Positions 54,126 through 64,000 of a DNA stretch of 64,000 bases are shown here, in pieces. How positions within the stretch are numbered: position 1 is the stretch's first letter; each line of letters opens with the position of its first letter. The stretch is taken from assembly GCA_018398585.1 (NCBI GenBank), contig JAGTTD010000008.1, positions 3,670,501-3,734,500 on the forward strand. The letters are read 5' to 3'. The position numbers were made by a program, and so were the translations under genes. This DNA comes from Simmondsia chinensis. Its lineage: Eukaryota; Streptophyta; Magnoliopsida; Caryophyllales; Simmondsiaceae. The notes under the pieces were generated by a model that was given only the letters and a program-made list of their open reading frames with translations, did not search any database and had not been told where the DNA came from.

Positions 54126-54217
54126 AATGGAAAGGGAAGAAGGAAGCGTACAAATACAAGAGGTCAACATAAAATACCCAAACCGACCCCCTCATATGGA
54201 CATAATGCAAATACAAT

Positions 54218-55462
54218 ATGAAGAGGGATGGATGCGTCCCATTTTGGATTTCATTCTTCAGAACAAGACCCCCCACAGACAAAAATGAAGCGTGGAAGCT
54301 GCAAAGGCAAGCAACCCATTTTGTGATAATCAACCAACAGCTCTATAAAAGATCATTCACATACCCTCTACTGAAATGCCTAACCCAAGAAGAAGGAAAT
54401 TATGTGCTAAGGGAAATCCATGAAGGAATCTGCGGAGTACACATTAGGAAGCGAACATTAACGAGGATGGCGCTTAGAACTGGATACTTTTGGCCTACCA
54501 CGGAAAAGGATGCTGGCATGTTGGTCCAAAAATGTGATAAGTGCCAGAAATTCGCACCACTAATTCACGCTCCGGCGGTACCGCTACACCCCATCATTGA
54601 TCCAATACCTTTTGATCAATGGGGGGTGGATATTCCGGGTCCATTCCCATTGGCTAGCGGGCAAAGAAAATTTCTGGTAGCAGTTGTGGACTACTTCAGT
54701 AAATGGGTAGAAGCAGAGGCGGTAGCTAAGATCACGGATAATGTCACCCGCCAATTCTTGTGGAAAAACATTATAACAAGTTTCGGAATTCCACGAGCCA
54801 TCATAACGGATAACGGAACACAGTTCAGCTCCCCACGATTCTGTAACTACTGCCAGCACATGAAGATTGCCCTCCACTGCGCATCTGTGGCCTACCCGCA
54901 AAGTAATGGACAAGTAGAAGCCAAAAACAAATAGATACTTGTTGGATTAGAACGAAGATTGGACGACGCAAAAGGTAAGTGGCTAGAATAGCTACCCAGT
55001 GTTCTTTGGGCCCACTGTACAATCTACCGAGTGGCCACAGGCGAAACTCCTTTTATGTTGGTTTACGGTGCCAAGTTCGTAATCCCGGTAGAAGTGGGAG
55101 AGCCCAGCCACCAGGTCCAGAGTTACCGTCAACTTGAAAATGGAGAATTGGGGAGACACTCCCTTGATTTAATCGACGAAATCAAGGAAAATGCTCTTCA
55201 CCGTATAACGGCTCAGAAACAGTGAATATCCCAGCACTACAATAAACATGTAAGGCCTAGGAGCGTGGAGTTAGGGGATCTAATTCTACGTCGAGCAAGC
55301 ATTACTCACGGTATCGGATCAGGGAAGGTAGCCGCCAACTGGGAAGGTCCCTACCGTGTGAGCGCAGAATTAGGAAACGGAAGCTACAAATTACAACGCC
55401 TCGAAGACACTGAGGTACCGCGATCGTGGAACATGAAAAATCTTAAGAAATACTACACATAA
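54218..55462 (+). pseudogene. Integrase with GPY/F module
   Basis: The zinc finger is seen as HEGICGVH ... CDKCQKF. The catalytic core shows WGVDIPGPFP, ITDNGTQFSS and NGQVEAKNK (D-D-E), then a stop at 54934 and further breaks. The end (55265-55462) holds WEGPYRVSAELGNGSYKL, the GPY/F module, and stops at NLKKYYT. Confidence 0.8.
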
Positions 55463-55796
55463 TAGATCGCGTCCCTCCTGTCATACATACTGCAACAGGA
55501 TTTCCTAAAGCATTTAGCTATCCTAAAGTAGCAGATACGAGTATCTTGAAGTTTACATAGTTACGGAAAATGTACGCTGATATATTAGTATATGCTATAT
55601 AATACTATGCGTTACAACTTATGAACAGCAATTAGAACACCACCCTTGGAACACGGCAAGACAAAATGTACCCATACACCGTAGTTACAACGAAGGCAAA
55701 AATATGTGCCCAAAAAGAGGAGGATTCCTCCCATAGTAGGGGGAACCCATATCTATCTCAAAAGTATAATTACATGCCCTCTCAAAAAAAAGGGCG

Positions 55797-55829
<33 letters not shown>

Positions 55830-55927
55830 GGTTTTGGGGACGCGAAGTATCACAAAACGCAAGACCCTAGGACGGAAAGCAACTAAGAAGGTCTGCCACC
55901 GGTTCCCTCTCTTGAGCGTGAAATATC
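55463..55927. other. Spacer between integrase and antisense ORF, with a G31 run
   Basis: No domain recognised. The stretch contains an uninterrupted run of 31 G at 55798-55828 preceded by an A-run. Homopolymers of this length are error-prone in sequencing and can form G-quadruplexes. Confidence 0.6.
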
Positions 55928-58749
55928 TTAGTGAAGCTGGTCAGCCACTTGCTGAAGTAATTCCTGGCCTAAACCAGGACGATTCTGAAGCAAACGGCAA
56001 GCAAAACTAGAGAGACCTGAGGTAAAACCCCGCCAGTAAGAAGAGCTCATCAAACCGCGAAACTCTTCACTAGCTTTGAATTGAAAAACAGCCCCTACGG
56101 CACTCTCCATAGCCCTAGACCCCTCCGTCTGGCAGTATCGCACCTCGTCTTGAAGCTTCTGTAAACGTGCCTGACAGGATATCAACTCCTCCCTTAGTCC
56201 TTGCCCTTCTGGAACAGTCTTTCCTTGCTCTTCTCAGAGACTTTGGGCCTTCGTTATTGCTTTCTCCTTCTCTTCAAGAATTCTCTGCGCCTCCTCCACT
56301 GCCGTGTCCTTCTCTTTTTGCAGCAGCAAAAGTGCTTAGGCCTCTTTTTCCCTAGCCATCTTCATCCCCTGTATCTCCACGGTTAAGTTCCTGTTTTCTC
56401 CCTCCAAGCGAGCGAGCTCTCTAGTTGCTGCCTCCTTCTCTTGAAACCACCCCAAAACCATGGAGAAAGACCACGAACTAATCTGCAGCCACACCAAAAG
56501 CATGTGACTCCAAAAGCGGCCATAAAATATCAAAACATAGTAGAAACGCTACCTTTAAAGTATAAGTGGCAACCGTATCTCCCATAGCAGCCGGTGGCGC
56601 TTCTGAAGGAAGTACAGCCAGACTTGCTCTTCGAATAAGATCCACGCTCTCGCGAGGGGAGAGGGTAGAAGAACTATCAAAGGAAGGGACTTCAGGAGAA
56701 AAGCTCCCACCGCCAACGGCTGCTCCACCCCCCAACGGGGGAGGTACCGACCCAAAAGAAATATCGTGAAAAGGATCAGGTATGGCTGAAAGATCAATTC
56801 TAAATGAAGGAGGAAACCTGTCAGGACCACAACCAACCCCAAAGTCTACATCGCCAAACAAAGGATTGGAAGGAGGCATCTGGCTTGGCGGCGCAATAGG
56901 GACGAAACCCTTCCCAGTACATCTTCCCCTGAAACCACTCCCCTTTGAACAGACACCTCAAGGGCTCCTCCAACCGTCGTTCCCTCACCTACCCTTGGGG
57001 TCTCTCCCTAAGCACTGAACTCAACCGCCTCTATCAGAGCGGCGGAAGGGGCATTTTCTGTTGCATCCCCCGGTAAAAGAACTGGAGGCTCCACAGAGAC
57101 GGCAGTGGCAGTAGTCTCTATCCCACCAGGTAAGGGGGCAACTGGTTCCATAGCGACGGTGACGGACACACTTTCGGTTGACCTCCCTAATGGAGGAGGC
57201 GAAGGCTCAGCCGGATCCATGGCGACGGTGACGGACACACTTTCGATTGACCTTCCTAATGGAGGAGGCAAAGGCTCAGCCGGATCCATGGCGATGGTAA
57301 CGGTTACGTCTCCTGATGAACAAACTAAGGCCTCAGGTGAAATGCCCAGCATCTCATTGCCAGGACTGGGTACGGATGCCGCCTCTACTAACTGAGGTTC
57401 AGGGCAAGGGGCACTCCTTTCCAATTGAGACACTTCAGGTACCGCCTCATGACTACTCAAGGTAGGAGGAGGCCTCTCCAAAGCAGGAGAAGCTTGTACA
57501 ACAAGGACTCTGGGCACGCCTCCTTGAGAGGCAGATATTCTCATAGAAGGCCCCTCCACTTAGGCCTCGCTTCTAGTTTTTCTTTGTTTCTTTGGGTGCA
57601 GAGACTCCATGAAGGACCCTTCTCTGCTCTCATCAAAAGCTCTTTTTCCCTTCTTGGAAGCCTTCTGGCCCTCAACAACAACCCTCCTTCCTCTCTCCTC
57701 AGCCTTGCTACACGCTCCTGAGCCAAAACTTCCTTGACAGCTACAAACCGTGAGCCTAAATCCCTCTCAAAATATCGAACCACCTCCCTATCAAGAGGGG
57801 AAAGTTCGTCTTCTGAAGGGATATTGCTCTTATTTACTTTAGTCCAATATGTAGGAAGGAGTAAAGGTTGCGAAGGCCTTACCCAAACAAATTTACTCTG
57901 CCAAAAATTCAACTTAGAGGTATTATTTTCCACAAACTTCACCCCAGTCTTGCCCTCAAACGTCACTACACCCCTTATTTGCCTAGCCCTAAATAAATAA
58001 TCAAAATTGCGTGTAGAGGGGGTTAATCCTGCCACGTAACAGGTGAATAAGTACCCATAAATGTTCCTAAATCCATTGGGGCTAATTTGACTAGGGCACA
58101 AAGAATATTGTCTAAAAACCCACTCCAGTATACTCGGCAAGGGAAATCTCAACTCTGCCTCCAAAGAATCCACGGTAACCGAAAAAGAGCCAGGGCGACG
58201 TGGGAAAAAAATATTGTCATTCTTCCCCGGTCCTATAATCTTATAATCAGCAGGGAAGTAGAACTTATCTCGAAACTGCTTAATCCCCTCAGCGGTGGAC
58301 AGAGAAGATACAACAAATGAAGCGTTAGTGCCACATCCGGGAATTGGGCACGAACCGCCTCCTCCTCCGGAGACTGTGCAGGTAAAGGAGCTAGTCACGA
58401 CAACGGCTCTACCATCAAACCCTCTTCCAAAGAAGTTCCCCCGGTTCCACCCTGGCGGCCACGACCTTGCTGCGCTCTTTTCGGAGCTATCTTCTAAAAA
58501 GGAAAAGAAAGAGAAAAAGTCAAATAAGAGAGTCTTACCCTGATAATTTTGGGGCAGCTCACCAGAGCTCCCTATGGGTAAATCAAAAGCATTTGTCTCA
58601 GAGGACAAGAAGGCATTCCCAGAACCGGGCCAGCAAAAAGAAGGGGACACCGCTTGATCAAGAAGCACCCCCACCTCGATTACCGGGCTCGTGGCTAAAT
58701 TCGAAAAAAATTCATTGATAATTTGGACATTTTCATTAGATTCTCCCAT
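55928..58749 (-). pseudogene. Antisense gypsy-type transposon ORF of the Tat lineage
   Basis: The minus-strand frame probably starts at MGESNENVQI (58749). Its core has KFYFPADYKIIGPGKNDNIF, PLPSILEWVFRQYSLCPSQI, PNGFRNIYGYLFTCYVAGL and WTKVNKSNIPSEDELSPLDR. This matches the 'putative gypsy type transposon' domain found antisense in Tat elements. A Pro/Val-rich linker with repeats (57008-57559), an acidic part (56478-56879) and coiled-coil stretches (KEAATRELARLEGENRNL; EEFRGLMSSSYWRGFTSGL near 56060) follow in several frames. A 45-nt in-frame stretch near 58495-58540 has GTAAGA...TTTTTAG borders and might be spliced or simply translated. Its role in the element is unknown. Confidence 0.75.
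57135..57310 (-). repeat. In-frame 69-bp repeats inside the antisense ORF
   Basis: The 23-residue unit with MDPAEPLPPPLGRSIES and VSVTVA occurs about two and a half times head to tail. Being a multiple of three, the expansion kept the frame. Confidence 0.7.
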
Positions 58750-58849
58750 GAAAACCCTGACAAAACTGTTCAAAGTTCGAAAACTCTGGGAAAATAAGGA
58801 AAATGCTCGGAAAAAGCCAAAATCAAACTTTAAGTCCAACAAAATACCA

Positions 58850-59094
58850 TCAAACTAACAATAAATTACCTTGGAATCAGGGTAAAAAACTGGGTATAAG
58901 TAGAAGGAAGAGATAGAGGTTTCCGAGGAAAGGGGAAGGGATCGCTGGAGAGGAAAAAGGGGTTTAGGGTTTAAGAAATAAGATGGGTCATAAATGCCCC
59001 AAAATAAGAAATGACAACCAAGGGAAGGGCGTGGCTACACGTCGCATCGTATTTAAGAAGCCTCGAATACCGCGCCCTTGAGTAAACCCAGAAC
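58850..59094. other. Leader of the antisense ORF
   Basis: Non-coding stretch between the antisense ORF and the first tandem array. It probably holds the antisense promoter, but no motif is clear. Confidence 0.35.
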
Positions 59095-59870
59095 CCAGCC
59101 TTTACCGGCTGGGGGCTTTTTGTTTAATGTTACTTAAGTTGTTTACTTTGGTCGAATGGATTGTTTTATTTAACCCAACCTTTACCGGCTGGGGGCTTTT
59201 TGTTTAACGTTACCTAAGTTGTTTACTTTGGTCGAATGAATTGATTTATTTAGCCTAGCCTTACGGGCTGGGGGCTTTTTGTTTAACATTACCTAAGTTG
59301 TTTACTTTGGTTTAAATGGATTATTATATTTTACCCAGCCGTTACCTAAGTTGTTTACTTTGGTCAAATGGATTGTTTTATTTAACCCAGCCTTTACAGG
59401 CTGGGGGCTTTTTGTTTAACGTTACCTAAGTTGTTCACTTTGGTCGAATGGATTGTTTTATTTAACCCAACCTTTACCGGCTGGGGGGCCTTTTGTTTAA
59501 CGTTACCTAGTTATTTACTTTGGTCGAATGGATTGTTTTATTTAGACCAGCCTTTACCGGCTGGGGGCTTTTTGTTCAACGTTATTAAAGTTGTTTACTT
59601 TAGTTTGAATAGTTTATTTTACCCAGCCTTACTAGCTGGGGGCTTTTTGTTTAGCACTATCTAAGTTGTTTACTTTGGCTTAAATGGATTGTTCTACCTA
59701 GCCTTTTGCCAGCTGGGGGCGTTTAGTTACTTTGCCTCAATAATTTAGTTTTTGAATGATTTTATCTAACCCAGCCCCTTTACTAACTGAGGTTTTTAAC
59801 CGCCGTACTTAAGCTATTTATCTTAGTTTAAATGATTTCTAGCCTCTACCCACCGGGAGGCTTTCTACGA
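59095..59870 (+). repeat. Tandem array, about nine units of 75-80 bp, each with a hairpin
   Basis: The word 'ctgggggctttttgttt' recurs at about 59109, 59189, 59268, 59401, 59481, 59561, 59636 and 59713. Each unit reads 'cagcctttaccggctg' followed by G- and T-runs, a perfect short hairpin with a T-tract. One unit near 59335 lacks the hairpin. Confidence 0.85.
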
Positions 59871-59989
59871 AACTTCCGCCAACAAGAAACCATGCATGAG
59901 GTCACCAGTAATATCTCTTAAACCAGTCCCTACCTATAAGGAAACTGCCAGTGGCGATTTATCCTCAGCCATATTGAGGGCACAAAGCC

Positions 59990-60372
59990 ATAACTAGCGG
60001 TATACTCTCTCCAATAGAGAGTCCGCAGTTATACGAGTCCCACCTAACATCGGGACTGGCGGTATACTGTCTCCAGTAGAGAGTCCGCAATTATATGAGT
60101 CTCACCTAACATTGCGATTGGCGGTATACTCTCTCCAGTAGAGAGTTCGCAGTTATATGAGTCCAACCTAATATCGGGACTGGAGGTATACTCTCTCTAG
60201 TAGAGAATCCGCAGTTATACGAGTCCCACCTAACATCGGGACTGGCAATATATTCTCCTCAGTAGAAAATCCGCAGTTATACGAGTCCCACCTAACATCG
60301 GAACTGGCGGTATATTCTCCTCAGTAGAGAGTCCGCAGTTATATAAGTCCCACCTAACATCGGAACTGGCGT
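59990..60372 (+). repeat. Tandem array, six units of 62 bp
   Basis: The word 'tatactctctccagtagaga' or a close variant recurs at 60001, 60063, 60125, 60187, 60249 and 60311. Each unit has an inverted 'ctctc...gagag' and the words 'gtccgcagttatacgagtcc' and 'cacctaacatcgg'. Confidence 0.85.
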
Positions 60373-60778
60373 TACGCACCCACTAGCATAAAAATCCACA
60401 ACTAAAGAGGTCCCCGCTCCAAGTAAATGGTAGATCACTAGTGGCAGAAAGTAACCCGCCAAATTCACAACGCGTCATTCAAAAAGCCAGCAAATAGCAT
60501 CCACTCCGGCACAAAAAAAAAGGATAAATAAAAGAAGGAAGAATTGGATCTAAGGACCCAGCCACACTTTGGACAAAAGCAAAAACCTATATAAATAACG
60601 AGCAGGATAAAACTCCTTAACAAAATAGACCACTAAGAGTACTGCTATACAAAGCAATATTATACAAGGTTGATATCATAACAAAATAAGCCTGGCACAA
60701 GGGAAGTCAACACCCTTCAAAAAACCAACAAGTTGCCCGCCACTACCATTTTAGATCTTCATAAAGCCATAAGACCTT

Positions 60779-61930
60779 TCACGCAAAGGCCGCAAATGGC
60801 ACTATAGGATCATTACCGCAACGAAATAAAGACCCGGAATAAGAAAACAGCTGCGCTTGGGAGTCACGACGATGATTCCCCAAATACACTATGCGCCCGC
60901 GCAAATCCCCATGAAGAGCACACCGAAATACTTGATTATGAGCAGTAAAAGCCGAGTGCTCCCTCGACACAGTAAAACTAGTAATAACCAGATCCCATCT
61001 ACCTCCAGACCAAGGTAATCGGATGTACAAGAGAAACCATCTCTCCCAAGAAAGAGGATCCTCTAAACGAGACAAAGTCCACACGGTAAAAACCGGACTC
61101 CTCAACGTAACCAAACAAAGGACGGGCGAGTCTATTGAAGTCTCCCACCACTTAGAAATCTTAGCATCTCGACAGGAAAAAAGATTCTCACAAACCACAT
61201 CAGGAAACGGCATCCTGCAGGAAGTGCCGGTAGTTGTATTTCATCGAACTATATAAGGGCAGGCTTGAGCATCCCCCAATTAGTGTCCCCAATCCGACAA
61301 AAAGTATAATTCTCCTCCTAAACAAACATGATCCACGAGAGAGACGTTCCTGGGACCCACATCAAGACTCCCCCAAAAGTTCCAGCTACCCTCCCAAAAG
61401 CATACATGATACGAGCTAGGTCAAGGACCCCAGTAAAACTGAGATAAGTCCAGTACTAATAGGTAAAGATAAAAACCAAAATCTGCAGCAGTATCAAAGC
61501 ACCCAAATACCAAATTCAAAGGAGAAACCGCATAACCCATGGAAACTCCATCAAGAAGAGGAACCAGTTGGCTCACCCCCACAGCTGGGTTACAGACAAA
61601 CAGCCGGGAAATATTATAATCACGACACAACAGTAAACCGCCTTCCACACCCAAAACGCGAACGTTATCGGTCAAAACCTCCAACACCTCAGTAGGGACA
61701 ACCGAAGAAAAATCTCCTGATGAGGAAAAAACCTCCAAATTATCACGGCTTATGTCAGTTTCAGGCTGCAGAAAGAATCCGTCAGCATTGCGACTCAAAA
61801 AACAAAACTATTGTCTTTTAACAAATTCATAATCAAAAAGTAGGTCACGAGCAACGGGCGATACACAAGTAAACCTTAAGATTGATTAGGCAGGAAGCCG
61901 CGACCAAATTTCACAAGTAATATCATCCAT
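60779..61930 (-). pseudogene. Full-length antisense F-box (F-box associated type) pseudogene inside the Tat element
   Basis: A single minus-strand frame of 384 codons runs from ATG at 61930 to TGA at 60779 with no frameshift and five internal stops. The start is an F-box: MDDITCEIWSRLPA, stop, then SILRFTCVSPVARDLLFD, YEFVKRQ. The rest resembles an F-box-associated domain: NISRLFVCNPAVGVSQLVPL, YAVSPLNLVFGCFD, VWTLSRLEDPLSWERWFLL. Length and layout equal a typical plant F-box protein of about 380 aa, which acts as the substrate adaptor of an SCF ubiquitin ligase. It has no introns and lies between the tandem arrays and the polypurine tract. This implies capture of a host gene by the element or an unrecognised F-box ORF in this subfamily. 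Confidence 0.75.
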
Positions 61931-62130
61931 AATAAAAAGAAGGGAAGTGAACGAGGGAAAAACAAAAGCTCAAAAGTTTTTTTTTTTATTTAGTCAACTT
62001 AGACACTTAATAAAAACTAACTAACTAACTAAGACGCACTTTCTTAACTAGGGCCTTGGGGGATACTAACCCCACACTTAGGGGTATTTATAACAAAACA
62101 CTTTGAGGGTAAAAAGCACCTTTTTACCCC

Positions 62131-62141
62131 AAAGTGGGGGG
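62131..62141 (+). promoter_or_regulatory. Polypurine tract
   Basis: The run 'aaagtgggggg' directly before 'ctaac|tgttaag' is the plus-strand primer site next to the 3' LTR. Confidence 0.7.
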
Positions 62142-62146
62142 CTAAC

Positions 62147-62632
62147 TGTTAAGAGGAGCACCAACGAACAAGTGTTTACCGCAACCCTGGCCCAATAGCA
62201 CTAAACTAAAAGTGCCAAAGTAACCCTCCTGGAAACCGCTTGTCACCCCTAGGCGGTACTCTTTCCTCCATCAACCCTAGATGGTACTCTTTCCTCCATC
62301 ACCCCTAGGCGGTACGAACGAGTGTTTACCGCAACCCTGGCCCAACAGCACTAAACTAAAAGCGCCAAAGTAACCCTCCTGGAAACCGCTTATCACCCCT
62401 AGGCTGTACTCTTTCCTCCATCACTCCTAGGCGGTACTCTTTCCTCCATCACCCCTAGGCGGGACTTCATCCTACATAACGCCAACAAACCCATCCCCAT
62501 CTACTATAAATATAGCAAGAATAACAACAAGAAGGCAAGGAACTTGACCGGTTCTCCCTTAAAATATCCCAACCAAAAAACCCTGAAACATTAGTATATA
62601 AATCGGTTGACAATTGTTCTTATTTTATAACA
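62147..62632 (+). mobile_element. 3' LTR of the Tat element
   Basis: It starts 'tgttaagaggagcacc' after the polypurine tract. It contains a TATA-like 'ctactataaatatagc' (about 62502) and probably ends 'ttttataaca' at 62632; an alternative end is 62612. Internally a 150-bp unit is duplicated. No partner LTR was found. Confidence 0.65.
62165..62464 (+). repeat. 150-bp direct duplication within the LTR
   Basis: The unit starting 'cgaacaagtgtttaccgcaa' at 62165 recurs from 62315 ('cgaacgagtgtttaccgcaa'). Each half also contains a ~27-bp sub-repeat 'ggtactctttcctccatcac'. Confidence 0.8.
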
Positions 62633-62641
62633 GAGTTAACT

Positions 62642-64000
62642 ATGTTCAAGTATTTTAAAAGAAAACCGCCTTTGCAAGGGGATGATAATCCTTGTTCTAC
62701 TAATCCTACGCAAAGTCAACAAGAATTCAATCTAGAGGACCTTCCTGCAGATCCAGGAAATCGAATTCGAATTACCGACTATCATCCTAATATTCGAGAT
62801 CAAGTTCGTAGAGCATATTTGCAAAGGGGTCCTTGCCAACCTCAAAACCACAACTTTCCGTTAACAAAATATGGACAACAACAAGGCGATTCAATCAGCA
62901 TTGGTTTGATGAGTTTCATTAGTTAGAATATAGTATATCGAAAGATGCTGCTTATTGCTTGTGTTGTTATCTCTTTAATAATGATATCGGAGGTCAAGGT
63001 GGTGGTGATTATTTTGTTAGTGAAGGATTCTCAAATTGGAAGAGAAGAGAGAAACTCTCTCTTCATGTAGGGGGTGCAAATAGTTCTCACAATAAAGCTT
63101 GGGGAAAATGTGAAGATTTAATGAATCAAAAGCGACACATCGAGACTAGCATTCATAAGCAAACAATTGAAGCTCGAGCCAATTATAGAAAACGTTTATG
63201 AGGCCATCCGATATCTTTCATTGCAGTCACTTGCATTCCGTGGTCATGATGAAAGTGAAGATTCTTCAAATCCGGGAAATTTTATCCAATTGTTGAAAAC
63301 TTTTGGTAGAATTAGTTTGGATATTGATGCAATCACCTTTAAGAATGCTCCAAAGAATCAAAAGCTAATAGCTCCTCAAATTCAAAAAGAAATAGTAAGT
63401 GCATGTGCAATGGAAGTTGTCAACGTAATACTTAAAGATCTTGGGGATGCCCCCTTTGCTCTTCTTATTGATGAAGCTCATGATATGTCAATAAAGGAGC
63501 AAATGGCCATTGTGATACGTTATGTAGATAACAAAGGAAATATAATTGAGCGCTTTTTAGGTGCAGAGCATGTAACCAATACAAGTGCTCGTACATTGAA
63601 GAGCACCATTGATGAGGTGTTTTGTAGATATGGTCTTAGTACGTCGAGATTGTGAGGTCAAGGTTATGATGGAGCAAGTAATATGTGAGGTCAATTTAAT
63701 GGCTTGCAAGCACTTATTGTGAAAGAGAATCCTCGTGCATATTATGTCCATTGCTTTGCTCATCAATTGCAGCTAGCTTTAGTAGCTGTTGCAAGAAACC
63801 ATAACCATATATCTGCATTATTTGTGTTTATAATCTGACTATTGAGTGTTGTTGGATCTTCATGTAAGCATTGAGATATGCTAAGGGAGAAACAAGCTGA
63901 AAAGATTGCCGAAGCACTTGATAATGGGAAGCTTTCAAGTGGACGGGGTTTGAATCAAGAAACTAGTCTCAAACGCTCAGGTGATACTCGTTGGGGCTGG
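62642..64000 (+). pseudogene. hAT-type transposase (TTF/ZMYM1-like), decayed, runs off the window
   Basis: Several plus-strand frames in order carry MFKYFKRKPP, an RRAYLQRGPCQPQ and AYCLCCYLF zinc-finger part, LAFRGHDESEDSSNPGNFIQ, KEIVSACAMEVVN, ALLIDEAHDMSIKEQMAIV, GYDGASNM, YYVHCFAHQLQLALVAVA and LREKQAEKIAEAL. This is the plant TTF-type/ZMYM1-like hAT transposase. Frameshifts lie near 62885 and 63180, and stops near 62923, 63653, 63685 and 63836. Two stops stand where TGA could derive from an Arg codon. The gene continues past the window end. Confidence 0.8.

Larger units (their letters stand above)
50386..62632 (+). mobile_element. Tat/Retand-like Ty3/gypsy retrotransposon, decayed, no 5' LTR
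   Basis: The order is primer binding site, gag, protease, RT, RNase H, a second 'archaeal-type' RNase H, integrase with GPY/F end, an antisense gypsy-type transposon ORF, two tandem arrays, an antisense F-box pseudogene, polypurine tract and 3' LTR. The second RNase H and the antisense ORF are known marks of the Tat lineage (Retand/Ogre-like). Frameshifts and stops occur in gag, pol and the integrase. No sequence left of 50386 resembles the 3' LTR. Confidence 0.85.

Noticed and set aside
56566..57395. Plus-strand ORFs in the 56.5-57.4 kb region
   Set aside because: They are complements of the repetitive antisense ORF and share its repeat periodicity only.
57541..58749. Independent host gene for the long minus-strand ORF
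   Set aside because: Its domain is the known antisense gypsy-type transposon ORF and it sits in the expected place in a Tat element.
59095..60372. CRISPR-like array
   Set aside because: The repeats are contiguous tandem units without unique spacers and lie inside a plant retrotransposon.

Overview
This is nuclear DNA from a flowering plant, probably a eudicot. It is AT-rich, the genes are split by GT-AG introns, and the space between exons is filled by plant transposons: hAT-like and Mutator-like MITEs, TRIMs, SINEs, RTE and L1 LINEs, and one Tat-lineage Ty3/gypsy element. No bacterial, viral or organellar gene organisation is visible. The species cannot be told from the sequence.

Three host genes can be reconstructed exon by exon with intact reading frames. 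(1) 4137-9431, minus: a five-exon, 121-aa EAF7/MRGBP-like (CT20 domain) subunit of the NuA4 histone acetyltransferase complex. (2) 14596-23772, plus: a four-exon, 181-aa X8-domain, GPI-anchored protein of the plasmodesmata callose-binding (PDCB) type, with a 6.8-kb third intron. (3) 30539-40474, minus: a ten-exon, 333-aa, probably plastid alpha/beta hydrolase with its catalytic triad. They look like ordinary neighbours without a shared pathway.

The most distinctive signal is a repeat system of about 27 copies on both strands over the left 50 kb. Six copies are SINEs whose head derives from 5S rRNA (internal Pol III promoter) and whose 3' part is the conserved plant 'Angio-domain' ending in (TTG)n. 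The same 3' end closes two longer RTE-type LINE copies (11152-12221 minus; 42084-43857 plus) and many truncated ones. This suggests a SINE and the LINE that mobilises it. Many insertions keep target-site duplications (TSDs) of 12-19 bp.

Other structure: very small TRIMs (LTRs about 61-74 bp, whole element about 254 bp); a TRIM with a hAT MITE inside its LTR that then became part of a 341-bp tandem array (37.55-38.9 kb); a Mutator-like foldback element with an 11-bp TSD carrying a nested solo LTR (19.03-20.31 kb); and several nested MITEs.

From 50.4 to 62.6 kb lies a decayed Tat/Retand-like retrotransposon (gag-PR-RT-RH-aRH-INT) with the antisense gypsy-type transposon ORF known from this lineage, two tandem arrays (about 80 bp and 62 bp units), a full-length antisense F-box pseudogene between the arrays and the polypurine tract, and a 3' LTR. 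No 5' LTR is recognisable. The window ends in a decayed hAT transposase of the TTF/ZMYM1-like type.
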